This document shows, piece by piece, positions 42,995 through 52,280 of a stretch of DNA of 64,000 nucleotides; the first letter of the stretch is position 1, and each line of letters opens with the position of its first letter. This stretch comes from Daejeonia sp002484105 (GTDB taxonomy: Bacteria > Bacteroidota > Bacteroidia > Flavobacteriales > Weeksellaceae). The position numbers and the translations under genes were made by a program. The notes under the pieces were generated by a model. It did not search any database and had not been told where the DNA came from. It was given only the letters and a program-made list of their open reading frames with translations. The DNA lies in contig NZ_CP195105.1 of assembly GCF_051175565.1 (NCBI RefSeq), positions 868,001 to 932,000 on the forward strand, in the 5' to 3' direction.

Positions 42995-43696
42995 CTAACT
43001 GATATTGGTGCCAAAAAGATGTCCGATCAGGGCGCAGGTTACCATTGCGACGGTTCCCCAGAACGAAATCCGGATCACTCCTTTTCTGACACTCGAACCG
43101 CCGAGCCTGGCGCTGATAATCCCCAGAATGATGAGGAAGATAATAGCAAAGGCATATTGTGCATATACCATCTGCTGCATCGGGAACAGATAGCAAACCG
43201 CAAATGGAATAATCCCTCCTGAGATAAAGGAACACGCCGAGGCAAAAGCCGCTGTCAGTGGGTTGGTCATCGTTATTTTGCTGATGCCCAGTTCGTCGCG
43301 TGCATGGGCAGCAAGGGCATTTTTTTGTGTGAGCTGCCGGGCAACTTCCAGTGCGGTGTCTTCTCGCAGGCCGCGCTGCATATAAATGCTTTTAAGTTCG
43401 TTTAGTTCATAGTCGGGCATTGCTGCAAGTTCTTTCCGTTCGCGCTCAAGATCGCTTTGCTCGGTATCCACTTGTGAACTTACCGATACATATTCACCTG
43501 CAGCCATCGAAAAAGCTCCCGAAATGACTCCTGCAAAGGCGGTTATCAGGAGATGTCTCTTGTTGCCGCTGGCAGCAGCAACACCAATCACCAGACTGGT
43601 GGTGGACAGAAGGCCGTCGTTGGCGCCAAGTACAGCTGCGCGCAGCCATCCCATTCTGTTGACGAAGTGCGCTTCTGGATGTTGGGGGGTTCTCAT
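42995..43696 (-). CDS. VIT1/CCC1 family membrane protein
   Basis: A 233-residue protein of the vacuolar iron transporter family, which exports or sequesters Fe2+ or Mn2+. The first span reads LRAAVLGANDGLLSTTSLVIGVAAA; AGEYVSVSSQVDTEQSDLERE starts the cytoplasmic metal-binding region, followed by three C-terminal spans. A longer frame (to 43915) adds 73 residues that overlap the upstream lipoprotein gene and look unrelated, so ATG 43696 is used. It starts 7 bases after the lipoprotein gene ends. Confidence 0.88.
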   Translation of the reverse strand: MRTPQHPEAHFVNRMGWLRAAVLGANDGLLSTTSLVIGVAAASGNKRHLLITAFAGVISGAFSMAAGEYVSVSSQVDTEQSDLERERKELAAMPDYELNELKSIYMQRGLREDTALEVARQLTQKNALAAHARDELGISKITMTNPLTAAFASACSFISGGIIPFAVCYLFPMQQMVYAQYAFAIIFLIILGIISARLGGSSVRKGVIRISFWGTVAMVTCALIGHLFGTNIS

Positions 43697-43703
43697 CTTT
43701 TTG

Positions 43704-44174
43704 TCAGTAAGAAGGACAGTCCTGCACGCGAATGTGGGCAAGTGATACAGTATGTCCTTTATAAGTAATTTTGATTTCAGGAAAAGTGCCGGACATACAG
43801 TCGCCCGTGGTGTCGTCAAAATCTCCGTTGTCGGCAGCGATACTGATGTCTTTTCCTGTGATTTTGTAATGGTTCTCAGTGAAGTCGAGTTTCGTGAGAG
43901 GGACTTTTTCGTCATTGATGATCATAAATCCCTCGCCAGCATTGGTATCAAAAGACAGAATGGTATTGCCGTTTTCGGTAAATACAGTTTTTCCCTGCGA
44001 AGGCTTTTCTTCTGAAGTCCCAATCCCGAAGGCTTCCGGATTCTGAGGGGACGACATGGTAGCACTGTCCTGTGCAGCCAGTGAATCCTGGGCGTTTCCG
44101 GCAACTGTTGTATTCTCTTTTTTACACGAAAGCACAGCAAAAAAAAGAAGATATATCCAGAATGTTTTTTTCAT
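43704..44174 (-). CDS. Small putative lipoprotein
   Basis: A 156-residue protein with a lipoprotein signal (MKKTFWIYLLFFAVLSC, Cys17) followed by a Ser/Ala/Gln-rich linker and a beta-rich domain with two cysteines (TTGDCMSGTF and HIRVQDCPSY). I do not recognise the family. The ATG at 44174 is chosen because it opens the signal peptide; upstream codons are unconserved. First gene of the operon with the VIT and YghO-like genes. Confidence 0.72.
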   Translation of the reverse strand: MKKTFWIYLLFFAVLSCKKENTTVAGNAQDSLAAQDSATMSSPQNPEAFGIGTSEEKPSQGKTVFTENGNTILSFDTNAGEGFMIINDEKVPLTKLDFTENHYKITGKDISIAADNGDFDDTTGDCMSGTFPEIKITYKGHTVSLAHIRVQDCPSY

Positions 44175-44394
44175 AATAAAGGTTTTGTACAGCCGAATGT
44201 AGTAATAAAAGCCCGAAATCCAAAAAAACAGCGGTATTTTAAATGCTTTTAAGAACGTCAAAAATCAACAAAGATGATTTTTATAGGTGATGAAAATATT
44301 TTGTAGAAGTTTTAAACCGTATCTAAATAAGGACAAATCCTGCCGGAAATCCTTTTTGTGTTCTCAGTTCCAGTATTATCTGCGCTTAATTTTT

Positions 44395-44402
44395 TACTTT
44401 TG
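44395..44402 (+). promoter_or_regulatory. Bacteroidetes-type -7 box for yicC
   Basis: TACTTTTG matches TAnnTTTG and lies 18 bases before the yicC ATG. No TTG at the -33 position. Confidence 0.45.
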
Positions 44403-44420
44403 CAGGAATATATACAGGAT

Positions 44421-45278
44421 ATGATTTTATCAATGACAGGCTTCGGAAGAAGCGAAGGCGTTTATCAGGGCAAGAAAATTACCGTAGAGATGAAATCTCT
44501 GAACAGCAAATCCTTCGACCTGAACATCCGCGTGCCGGTGCGCTACAGGGAAAAAGAATTCGACATCCGGAAAATACTGAACGACAGGATTATCCGTGGG
44601 AAAGTAGACTGCTTCATTAACTGTGAAACGCTGGACGATTGCAGTGACGTGAAAATCAATAAAGAACTGATCCGTTCCTACATGAATTCATTGAGAGATT
44701 GTGCCTCCGACGGGCCTGAATTTGAATATCTGAAAATGGCCGTCCGCATGCCGGAAGCTATTTCCTCCAAACCTGATGAGCTGAGTGAAGAAGAATGGCT
44801 GTTCCTCGCCAGCCTGCTGGATGAAGCGCTGGACAAATTCGTTTCTTTCCGGAAAACGGAAGGTGCGAACATGGAAAAAGACATCCGAAGAAGCCTTACA
44901 AATATCGGTAGCTATCTGGAGCAGGTGGTTCCTTTTGAAAAAGCCAGAATGGATGCGGTGAAGGAAAAATACAGAAAAGCACTCACAGAATTTGAAAATG
45001 TGGACGAAACCCGTTTCTATCAGGAAATGGCTTATTATACCGAAAAACTCGATATTACCGAAGAAAAAGTCCGCCTCGGACAACATCTGAAATACTTCCG
45101 TGAAGTAATTGATGATGAACATTTCAACGGTAAGAAACTCGGCTTTATTGCCCAGGAAATGGGACGCGAAATCAACACCATGGGCTCCAAGGCCAATCAG
45201 GCTGATATCCAGAAGCTGGTCGTCATGATGAAGGACGATCTGGAGAAAATCAAAGAACAGTCTCTGAATATACTTTAA
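44421..45278 (+). CDS. yicC: YicC family protein
   Basis: A 285-residue YicC/YloC protein: MILSMTGFGRSEG at the N-terminus, VEMKSLNSKSFDLNIRVP, RGKVDCFIN and the C-terminal LGFIAQEMGREINTMGSKANQADIQ, which is the family's endoribonuclease-like signature. YicC has been described as an RNase involved in sRNA decay. The ATG at 44421 is the conserved start. It is followed 15 bases later by gmk, the usual neighbour. Confidence 0.93.
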   Translation: MILSMTGFGRSEGVYQGKKITVEMKSLNSKSFDLNIRVPVRYREKEFDIRKILNDRIIRGKVDCFINCETLDDCSDVKINKELIRSYMNSLRDCASDGPEFEYLKMAVRMPEAISSKPDELSEEEWLFLASLLDEALDKFVSFRKTEGANMEKDIRRSLTNIGSYLEQVVPFEKARMDAVKEKYRKALTEFENVDETRFYQEMAYYTEKLDITEEKVRLGQHLKYFREVIDDEHFNGKKLGFIAQEMGREINTMGSKANQADIQKLVVMMKDDLEKIKEQSLNIL

Positions 45279-45293
45279 TTAACAGATTTAATT

Positions 45294-45860
45294 TTGAAAC
45301 AGAAAGTGATTATCTTTTCAGCGCCCTCAGGAAGTGGCAAAACGACTCTTGTACGGCATGCTCTCGATATTTTTCCGGTACTGGAATTTTCAGTGTCCTG
45401 CACCACAAGACAGCCCCGGGGAACAGAGCGCAACGGGCACGATTATTATTTTCTCACTCCCGACGAATTCCGAAAAAAAATTAGTGAAAATGCCTTTGTG
45501 GAATACGAAGAAGTATACAAAGACAAATATTACGGAACCCTGAAAGAGGAAGTAGACCGGATATGGAATGCCGGCCGTGTGGTGATTTTTGATGTGGACG
45601 TCAAAGGGGGTGTCTCCCTGAAAAAGTATTTTGGAGACAAAGCCCTTTCCATATTCATTATTCCACCATCTGTAGAAGAACTCGAAAGGAGACTGGTGGG
45701 AAGAAATACCGATGATCCCGAAACCATCAGAGTCCGGGTGGCAAAAGCTGAAGAAGAAATGTTGTATCAGAGTCAGTTTGATGACGTGATTGTCAATACT
45801 GATCTTGCTGATGCTAAAAAAGAAACCGAAATGCTGATCCGCAATTTTATCAACGACTGA
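45294..45860 (+). CDS. gmk: Guanylate kinase
   Basis: A 188-residue kinase that phosphorylates GMP. P-loop SAPSGSGKTTL (9-19), GMP-binding SCTTRQPRGTERNGHDYYF and ENAFVEYEEVYKDKYYGTL, then VDVKGGVSLKKYF. The frame opens with TTG at 45294 (reading MKQKVIIFSAP); no ATG or GTG gives a full P-loop, so a TTG start is proposed. Second gene of yicC-gmk-nadA. Confidence 0.95.
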   Translation: MKQKVIIFSAPSGSGKTTLVRHALDIFPVLEFSVSCTTRQPRGTERNGHDYYFLTPDEFRKKISENAFVEYEEVYKDKYYGTLKEEVDRIWNAGRVVIFDVDVKGGVSLKKYFGDKALSIFIIPPSVEELERRLVGRNTDDPETIRVRVAKAEEEMLYQSQFDDVIVNTDLADAKKETEMLIRNFIND

Positions 45861-45865
45861 AAATT

Positions 45866-46885
45866 ATGAGCAGAGATACTTTTGATACCGCCATGGCCAA
45901 CCTACCTGTATATGGCTTTATGAAATTCGAAGACATGGCCATCCCGCAGGGTGACGAACTGGTGAAGGCGATCCTGGATCTTAAAAAAGAAAAAAATGCG
46001 GTTATCCTCGCACATTATTATCAGCCGGGAGAAATTCAGGATATTGCAGATTTTCTGGGCGATTCGCTTCAGCTGGCACGTCAGGCTAAGGAAACTGATG
46101 CAGATATGATTGCGTTTTGCGGTGTTCATTTTATGGCAGAAGCTGCGAAAATCCTTAATCCGACAAAAAAAGTGGTGCTCCCCGATACGCAGGCAGGATG
46201 CTCACTTGCCGACGGCTGTAGCGGCGAAGGACTCAGAAAAATGCGCAGGCAGTATCCGGATGCACTCGTTGCTACCTATATCAATTGTAATGCTGAAACC
46301 AAGGCGGAAAGTGACATTATCGTTACGAGTTCCAATGCCGAGACGGTCATCAATGCTTTGCCCAAAGAACGGCCACTGATTTTCGCGCCCGACAAAAATC
46401 TGGGACGCTACCTGATGAAGAAAACTGGCCGTGATATGATTCTCTGGGACGGAAGTTGCATCGTACACGAAGCTTTTTCTATGGAGAGAATCGCCAGGCA
46501 GCTTGCCGAAAATCCGGATGCCCAGCTCATTGCCCATCCGGAAAGTGAATCTTCCGTTCTGGAACTGGCACATTTTATCGGTTCTACATCTGCGCTGCTC
46601 AATTATGTGGAGAGGGAAAACTGTAAGAAATTTATCGTCGCAACAGAAGAGGGAATTCTGCACGAAATGCACAAGAGAGTGCCTAATAAAACATTGATTC
46701 CGGCACTGGTGTATGACGAGAGCTGCAATTGCTCAGAATGTTTCTATATGAAGCGAAATACGCTGGAGAAGCTTTATCTGTGTATGAAATACGAACTTCC
46801 CGAAATTGTCATCGATGAAGAACTCAGGCGGAAAGCATTGAAACCGATTGAGAAAATGCTGGAACTTTCCCAAAGTATTAAATAG
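45866..46885 (+). CDS. nadA: Quinolinate synthase A
   Basis: A 339-residue [4Fe-4S] enzyme that condenses iminoaspartate with dihydroxyacetone phosphate in NAD synthesis. The three cluster cysteines are visible: Cys85 (FCGVHFMAE), the Cys of WDGSCIVHE near 202, and one in CNCSECFYMKRNTLE near the C-terminus. AHYYQPGEIQDIADFLGDSL is the conserved N-terminal substrate loop. It starts 6 bases after gmk. nadB is not in the window; nadD is at 12.6 kb. Confidence 0.95.
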   Translation: MSRDTFDTAMANLPVYGFMKFEDMAIPQGDELVKAILDLKKEKNAVILAHYYQPGEIQDIADFLGDSLQLARQAKETDADMIAFCGVHFMAEAAKILNPTKKVVLPDTQAGCSLADGCSGEGLRKMRRQYPDALVATYINCNAETKAESDIIVTSSNAETVINALPKERPLIFAPDKNLGRYLMKKTGRDMILWDGSCIVHEAFSMERIARQLAENPDAQLIAHPESESSVLELAHFIGSTSALLNYVERENCKKFIVATEEGILHEMHKRVPNKTLIPALVYDESCNCSECFYMKRNTLEKLYLCMKYELPEIVIDEELRRKALKPIEKMLELSQSIK

Positions 46886-46907
46886 CGGCAGATAAAATAA
46901 AAGCAGA

Positions 46908-46945
46908 AGGCCTTTTCAGTTTTTTGGAAAGGTTTTTTGTTTTTA
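46908..46945 (+). terminator. Intrinsic terminator after nadA
   Basis: CCTTTTC and GGAAAGG form a 7-bp stem (one T-G pair) followed by TTTTTTGTTTTT. It separates nadA from the thr leader. Confidence 0.78.
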
Positions 46946-46958
46946 TTGAATAAAATAT

Positions 46959-46988
46959 TTGCACAGTTCGCAAAAATTGATAATTTTG
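46959..46988 (+). promoter_or_regulatory. Promoter of the thr operon
   Basis: TTG (46959-46961), 19 bases, TAATTTTG (46981-46988): a full Bacteroidetes promoter. The start of transcription should fall near 46994, about ten bases before the leader peptide ATG. Confidence 0.72.
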
Positions 46989-47004
46989 CTCTGTCAAACA
47001 TAAT

Positions 47005-47109
47005 ATGAAGCATTTTTCTGAAATAAAAATTTTTCCCAAAGCCGGCCGTTCTGGTGTCGGAGTTTCTGCTTCTGTTATCACCACCATTATTACCATTATT
47101 ACCCCATAA
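47005..47109 (+). CDS. Putative thr operon leader peptide
   Basis: A 34-codon frame from ATG 47005 to TAA 47107 between the promoter and thrA. Its last ten residues are ITTIITIITP: four Thr and five Ile codons in a row before Pro and stop, as expected for a leader that senses charged tRNA-Thr and tRNA-Ile (E. coli ThrL has the same bias). It lies only about ten bases from the predicted transcript start. The first half of the peptide (FSEIKIFPKAGRSG) has no amino-acid bias. Confidence 0.75.
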   Translation: MKHFSEIKIFPKAGRSGVGVSASVITTIITIITP

Positions 47110-47168
47110 TAGGGGTTTTGTTATTACATATTGTCCACGCCTGCTGCTCTTTGTTATTTTAAAAGAGC
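47101..47168 (+). promoter_or_regulatory. Putative attenuator of the thr operon
   Basis: ACCCC-ATAATA-GGGGT (47101-47116) starts in the last leader codons and is followed by TTTGTTATT, a terminator-like arrangement. A second hairpin, GCTCTTT/AAAGAGC (47146-47168), lies between it and thrA. A stalled or finished leader ribosome would cover the first hairpin to different extents. Which structure is terminator and which antiterminator cannot be settled by eye. Confidence 0.5.
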
Positions 47169-47204
47169 TTACCAAACTGTTATCATTTCACTTAAAAAAT
47201 ATTT

Positions 47205-49649
47205 ATGAAAGTACTGAAATTCGGAGGATCCTCAGTCGCCAGTGCAGAGAATATCCTGCTTGTAGAAAACATTGTTAAAAAAACATCGGAAGAGGCTCCG
47301 GTAACGGTCGTTGTGTCGGCCTTTTCGGGAGTAACGGATGCGCTGATCCGGGCTGCCCTTACAGCTTCACAGAAAGACGAATGTTACCGCGAGTGCATAA
47401 CGGAACTCGAAAACCGGCATCTGGCAGTGGTGAAGGAACTTCTGCCCATTACGGAACAGAGCCACTGGCTGAGTTTTGTTAAAAAGCACTTCAACGATAT
47501 CGAAGATTTATGTAACGGGATTTTTGTGCTGGGAGAATTTACCGGGAAAATCCGCGACAGACTCACTGCCTATGGAGAATTTCTGTCCTCCCGTATTATT
47601 GCGGCGCGCATGAAGTCGGCATCGCTGGATGTCGTATGGATGGATGCCGGAGCACTCGTTATCACCGACAGCAATTTTACACATGCCAAAGTAGATGTCG
47701 AGAAAACTTTTGCGAATATTCAACATTATTTTGAAGAAAATGCCCATCAGATTTTTATTGCTCCCGGATTTGTTGCAAGGGACTCCGAAGGGCACCGCAC
47801 AACACTTGGGCGTGGCGGATCGGATTTTACGGCTTCTATCATTGCAGCGGCGGCTATGGCACAGGAACTCCAGATATGGACCGATGTAAGCGGCATGATG
47901 ACGGCAGATCCACGCCTGGTGACCAATGCCAAGCCCATAGCGCACGTGTCGTATCAGGAAGCGATGGAACTTTCCCATTTCGGTGCCAAAGTGCTCTATC
48001 CACCGACTATACAGCCTGTACGGGCAAGGAATATTGATCTGTATATCAAAAATACCTTCCGCCCGGAAGATCCGGGGACACTGGTCTCTACAAGGTTTAA
48101 TGATGAAAATTCCGGTAATGTAGCTGTGGGAATATCCAATATGAACAAAGTAGCACTCCTGACACTGGAAGGTTCCGGAATGGTAGGGATTCCCGGGGTT
48201 TCTGCAAAACTTTTTCAGTGCCTCAGCAACGAAAAAGTCAACGTGATTCTCATTACACAAAGTTCCTCGGAGCATTCCATCACGGTAGCGATTGGTGAAG
48301 AGGATGTGGAACGTGCCGAGAAAGCCATCAGCGGAACTTTTGAAGATGACATCCGCCTGCAGCGTATTGATCCGGTGAAATTTGAAACTTCACTTTCCAT
48401 TATAGCACTCGTGGGCGAAAATATGAGAAGTCGCAGTGGTGTCAGCTCCAAATTGTTCGGGGCACTTGGCAACAACGGGATCAATGTTCGCGCAATAGCG
48501 CAGGGATCTTCCGAAAAAAATATCAGTGTCGTTATTGCCGAAAATGATACCCGCAAGGCGGTGAATGTACTTCATGAAGAATTCTTCGAATCTGAAATTA
48601 AGCAGGTACATCTGTACATCTGTGGTGTGGGAAACGTAGGGTCCAAGCTTATCCAGCAGATTTATTCCCAGAACCCGTATCTGCGTGAAAATCTCTTGAC
48701 CAACCTGCGTATCGCCGGAGTATCCAACAGCCGGAAGATGTGTTTTAATGATAAAGGTTTTAAGGAAACAGAACTTATGAATTCCCTTGAAGAGGGGGAA
48801 TCTTCTTCTCCGGAAACTTTTGCTGAAGAGATCGTGCGCCGCAACCTTCGGAATTCCGTTTTTGTTGATGTTACGGCAAGTGCCGATGTGGTGCCGGTTT
48901 ACGAAAAACTGTTGAAAAAGAGTGTCAGTGTTGTGGCCTGTAACAAAATTGCTGCAGCTTCGGATTACGAATCTTACCAGAAGCTGAAGTCAGCTTCTAA
49001 AAATCACAGTTGCAATTTCTTTTTTGAAACCAACGTCGGGGCAGGGCTCCCGATTATCGGAACCATCAATGATCTGATCCGCAGTGGCGACCGTATCACG
49101 TCCATTAAAGCTGTGCTGAGCGGGACACTGAATTTTGTGTTCAATAATTATGACGGCTCGCGAACGTTTGCCGAAGTAGTCCGCCAGGCTCAGGACGAAG
49201 GCTATACAGAACCCGATCCGCGGCTCGATCTTGCCGGAACAGATGTGGCACGAAAAATTTTGATTCTGGCAAGGGAAGCTGGCTATCAGCTGGAATTTGA
49301 CGAAATCGCCAACCAGAGTTTCCTCCCGGAAGAGTGTATGAAAGGCAGTGTGGAAGAATTTTACAAAACCCTTGAAAAATACGAAGATCATTTCCGAAAG
49401 CTTCTCGATGAGGCCAGTGCTGGCGGCAAAATTCTGAAATATGTGGCAGCATTCAATAACGGGAAAGCCAGTGTCGGACTGCAGCATATTGCAGAAGACA
49501 GTGATCTGTACCACCTTTATGGAAAAGACAATATTGTCATCTTCAAAACACTGAGGTATTCCGAACAGCCACTCGTGGTGAAAGGAGCAGGTGCTGGTGC
49601 AGAGGTAACGGCAAGCGGTGTCTTTGCTGATATTGTAAGATCTGTTTAA
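47205..49649 (+). CDS. thrA: Bifunctional aspartokinase/homoserine dehydrogenase I
   Basis: An 814-residue fusion. The aspartokinase part starts with MKVLKFGGSSVA and has TLGRGGSDFTA and the ACT region (VALLTLEGSGMVGIPGV; SIIALVGENMRSRSGV). The homoserine dehydrogenase part starts near 465 with LYICGVGNVGSKLIQQI and contains ETNVGAGLPIIGTI, LSGTLNFVFNNY and DEGYTEPDPRLDLAGTDVARK. It catalyses the first and third steps from aspartate to threonine. It follows the Thr/Ile leader and heads thrABC. A second homoserine dehydrogenase is in the methionine operon. Confidence 0.97.
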   Translation: MKVLKFGGSSVASAENILLVENIVKKTSEEAPVTVVVSAFSGVTDALIRAALTASQKDECYRECITELENRHLAVVKELLPITEQSHWLSFVKKHFNDIEDLCNGIFVLGEFTGKIRDRLTAYGEFLSSRIIAARMKSASLDVVWMDAGALVITDSNFTHAKVDVEKTFANIQHYFEENAHQIFIAPGFVARDSEGHRTTLGRGGSDFTASIIAAAAMAQELQIWTDVSGMMTADPRLVTNAKPIAHVSYQEAMELSHFGAKVLYPPTIQPVRARNIDLYIKNTFRPEDPGTLVSTRFNDENSGNVAVGISNMNKVALLTLEGSGMVGIPGVSAKLFQCLSNEKVNVILITQSSSEHSITVAIGEEDVERAEKAISGTFEDDIRLQRIDPVKFETSLSIIALVGENMRSRSGVSSKLFGALGNNGINVRAIAQGSSEKNISVVIAENDTRKAVNVLHEEFFESEIKQVHLYICGVGNVGSKLIQQIYSQNPYLRENLLTNLRIAGVSNSRKMCFNDKGFKETELMNSLEEGESSSPETFAEEIVRRNLRNSVFVDVTASADVVPVYEKLLKKSVSVVACNKIAAASDYESYQKLKSASKNHSCNFFFETNVGAGLPIIGTINDLIRSGDRITSIKAVLSGTLNFVFNNYDGSRTFAEVVRQAQDEGYTEPDPRLDLAGTDVARKILILAREAGYQLEFDEIANQSFLPEECMKGSVEEFYKTLEKYEDHFRKLLDEASAGGKILKYVAAFNNGKASVGLQHIAEDSDLYHLYGKDNIVIFKTLRYSEQPLVVKGAGAGAEVTASGVFADIVRSV

Positions 49650-49690
49650 TCCAATAGCAGTCAACCAAAAATATTAATCCAAAATAAAAA

Positions 49691-50611
49691 ATGAAAAAAG
49701 TAAAACTTAAGGTTCCGGCTACGGTTGCCAATCTGGTCTGTGGTTTTGACATCCTGGGGATGGCCGTCAACGAGCCTTGTGACGAAATGGAATTCCGCCT
49801 TCTGGACCGCCCGGAACTCATCATCCATCATACCGACGAATACGGATTGCCTGAAGATCCGGAAAAAAATGTGGCCGGCGTCGTTCTTCTGAAAATGATG
49901 GAGCATTTAAAAACCAATCAGGGATTTGAGGTGACCATTCATAAAAACATCAAGCCGGGAAGCGGTCTCGGATCCAGTGCTGCAAGTGCTGCGGGTGCTG
50001 CTTATGGTGTCAACATGCTCTTGGGGAATCCTTTTTCGGAAGAAGAAATGGTACGTTTTGCCATGTTTGGCGAAGAGCTGGCTTCCGGTGTGCAGCATGC
50101 CGACAATATTGCACCATGCATCTATGGAGGGATTACTCTGGTAAAATCGTCGCATCCGCTGGATATTATTCCGCTTTCTACACCGGATCTTTTCGTTACC
50201 GCCGTACATCCGCAGGTGGAAGTGAAAACATCCGATGCTCGGCAAATTCTTAAAAAAAACATCCGCATGAAAGATGCCGTACAACAGTGGGGAAATATTG
50301 CCGGACTCGTGGCGGGAATTCTGAAAAATGATTTTGCCCTGATCGGTCGCAGCCTTAGTGATGTGATCGTAGAGCCGGTTCGCAGCATTCTGATCCCGAA
50401 ATTTGATTTGATAAAAGCCCGAAGTCTGGAAGCCGGCGCTTTGGGAGGAGGAATTTCTGGTTCGGGACCTTCCGTTTTTATGTTGAGCGAAAAGAAACAA
50501 ACCGCGAATAAAATCGCTGAAATGATGAAATGGGAATATGACGAGATAGGCGTAGACAGCTTTGTTTATGTATCAAAAATCAATGACAGAGGAATAAAAA
50601 CAGTAAACTGA
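49691..50611 (+). CDS. thrB: Homoserine kinase
   Basis: A 306-residue GHMP kinase that phosphorylates homoserine. ATP loop PGSGLGSSAASAAGAAYGVN (about 96-115), N-terminal VPATVANLVCGFDILGMAV and C-terminal GALGGGISGSGPSVFML. The last base of its stop codon is the first base of the thrC ATG (ATGA overlap), so the two are translationally coupled. Confidence 0.96.
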   Translation: MKKVKLKVPATVANLVCGFDILGMAVNEPCDEMEFRLLDRPELIIHHTDEYGLPEDPEKNVAGVVLLKMMEHLKTNQGFEVTIHKNIKPGSGLGSSAASAAGAAYGVNMLLGNPFSEEEMVRFAMFGEELASGVQHADNIAPCIYGGITLVKSSHPLDIIPLSTPDLFVTAVHPQVEVKTSDARQILKKNIRMKDAVQQWGNIAGLVAGILKNDFALIGRSLSDVIVEPVRSILIPKFDLIKARSLEAGALGGGISGSGPSVFMLSEKKQTANKIAEMMKWEYDEIGVDSFVYVSKINDRGIKTVN

Positions 50612-51915
50612 TGAAATATTATAATCTAAATCATAAAGACGAAAAAGTGAGTTTTGAGCAGGCTTCGGTAAAAGGGCAGGGAAAAGACAAAGGTTTGTTT
50701 TTCCCGGAATCTGTTCCGCAGTTTGAAAAAAGCTTTATCGAAAATCTGCCTGAATTTTCGAATGAGGAAATTGCCTTCCGCTGCATGAAGGATTTTGCAG
50801 GAGACGAAATTCCGGAAGCGGTTTTGCGTAAAATCTGCGCAGAAACGATAGATTTTGATATTCCGCTGAAAAATATATCGGAAAATATTTCTGTTCTGGA
50901 GCTTTTCCACGGTCCTACACTGGCCTTTAAAGATGTGGGTGCACGTTTCATGAGCCGATGCCTGTCGTATTTTCTTCAGAATGAAAACCGGAAAGTAACG
51001 GTATTGGTAGCTACTTCCGGAGATACGGGCGGGGCGGTGGCCAATGGGTTTTATGAGGTACCCGGCATCGAAGTGGTGATTCTTTATCCCAAAAACCGTG
51101 TCAGTCCGGTGCAGGAAAAACAGCTGACAGCACTCGGCAAAAATATCAGCGCACTGGAAGTAAACGGGAGTTTTGACGACTGTCAGGCACTTGTCAAGCA
51201 GGCTTTTTCGGATCAGGAGGTCAATGCCCAAATTCTTTTGACATCTGCCAACTCGATTAATGTAGCACGATGGCTGCCCCAGCAAATCTATTATCTTCTT
51301 GCTTTGAAGCAGTGGAAGAAACATCACACCGGCGCGCCGGTCATCTGTGTTCCGAGCGGGAATTTCGGAAATATCTGCGCGGGAATTCTGGCATATCACC
51401 GCGGGTTGCCGGCAGATCATTTTGTGGCGGCATGCAATATCAACGATGTGGTGCCGGAATATCTCAAAACACAGAAAATGGAACCGAGAAAAACGGTGGC
51501 AACACTTTCCAATGCGATGGATGTTGGGAATCCGAGTAATTTTGTGCGGATTATGGAACTTTTTCATCAGGAATTTGACGATCTCAGCTGTATGCTTTCC
51601 GGAGATACAGTAACGGATGCAGAAACCCTGAATACCATTTCTGAAGTGGAAGAAAAATATGGCTATACGCTGGATCCTCATGGTGCTGTAGCCTACAGAG
51701 CGCTGGAAGATTACCTCGCCGGGCACCCGGGAAAAAAAGGGTTTATTCTGGAAACGGCACATCCTGTGAAATTTCCTGAAGCGGTGGAAAAAGCCACCGG
51801 GAAAATTATCAGTATTCCCGGTTCACTGGCAAACCTGATGGAAAAAGAAAAGAAAACTGTCGAAATAAATCCTAATTTTGAAGCGTTAAAAGATTTTCTG
51901 CTGAAAACGATATAA
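50611..51915 (+). CDS. thrC: Threonine synthase
   Basis: A 434-residue PLP enzyme converting O-phosphohomoserine to threonine. HGPTLAFKDVGARF (100-113) carries the PLP-binding Lys107; ATSGDTGGAVANGF binds the phosphate; CVPSGNFGNICAG and SNAMDVGNPSNFVR are typical of the ThrC-1 group. Last of thrABC; folB starts 3 bases later. Confidence 0.96.
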   Translation: MKYYNLNHKDEKVSFEQASVKGQGKDKGLFFPESVPQFEKSFIENLPEFSNEEIAFRCMKDFAGDEIPEAVLRKICAETIDFDIPLKNISENISVLELFHGPTLAFKDVGARFMSRCLSYFLQNENRKVTVLVATSGDTGGAVANGFYEVPGIEVVILYPKNRVSPVQEKQLTALGKNISALEVNGSFDDCQALVKQAFSDQEVNAQILLTSANSINVARWLPQQIYYLLALKQWKKHHTGAPVICVPSGNFGNICAGILAYHRGLPADHFVAACNINDVVPEYLKTQKMEPRKTVATLSNAMDVGNPSNFVRIMELFHQEFDDLSCMLSGDTVTDAETLNTISEVEEKYGYTLDPHGAVAYRALEDYLAGHPGKKGFILETAHPVKFPEAVEKATGKIISIPGSLANLMEKEKKTVEINPNFEALKDFLLKTI

Positions 51916-51917
51916 GA

Positions 51918-52277
51918 ATGACTTCAAAAATTTTTCTTGAAGATGTGAAAATCTTCGCATATCACGGAGTGCTTCCCGAAGAACGAAGTACGGGCACATG
52001 GTTTACCGTCAATATTGAGGTGCATGTCGATTTCTGGAAAGCAACGGAAACCGATAACCTGAACGATACCGTAAGTTATGCAGATCTCAATGCAATTGTT
52101 CACCGCGAGATGGCAGTTCCGTCCCAGCTGATGGAGTTTGCTGCCGGAAGGATTTTGCGGAAGATCCATAGTGATTTCCCGGAGATTTCCTATATCCGGA
52201 TCCGAATGACCAAGCACAGCCCGCCCATGCAGGGTGAAATGAAAGGAGCTTCCGTTGAAATCGAAAAAAAGTTCTGA
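51918..52277 (+). CDS. folB: Dihydroneopterin aldolase
   Basis: A 119-residue tunnelling-fold enzyme of folate synthesis that cleaves dihydroneopterin. Marks: FLEDVKIFAYHGVLPEER (the catalytic-site His and Tyr region), DTVSYADLNAIVHREM, LMEFAAGRILRKI and RMTKHSPPMQGEMKGASVEIEK. It lies between thrC and a DUF4403 gene with 2-3 base gaps and is probably co-transcribed with the thr operon; folate feeds methionine synthesis only indirectly. Confidence 0.92.
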   Translation: MTSKIFLEDVKIFAYHGVLPEERSTGTWFTVNIEVHVDFWKATETDNLNDTVSYADLNAIVHREMAVPSQLMEFAAGRILRKIHSDFPEISYIRIRMTKHSPPMQGEMKGASVEIEKKF

Positions 52278-52280
52278 CAA

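Noticed and set aside
46774..47175. 133-codon minus-strand frame over the thr leader
   Set aside because: It lies opposite the nadA end, its terminator, the promoter and the leader; its Asn-rich part is only the complement of the Thr/Ile codons.
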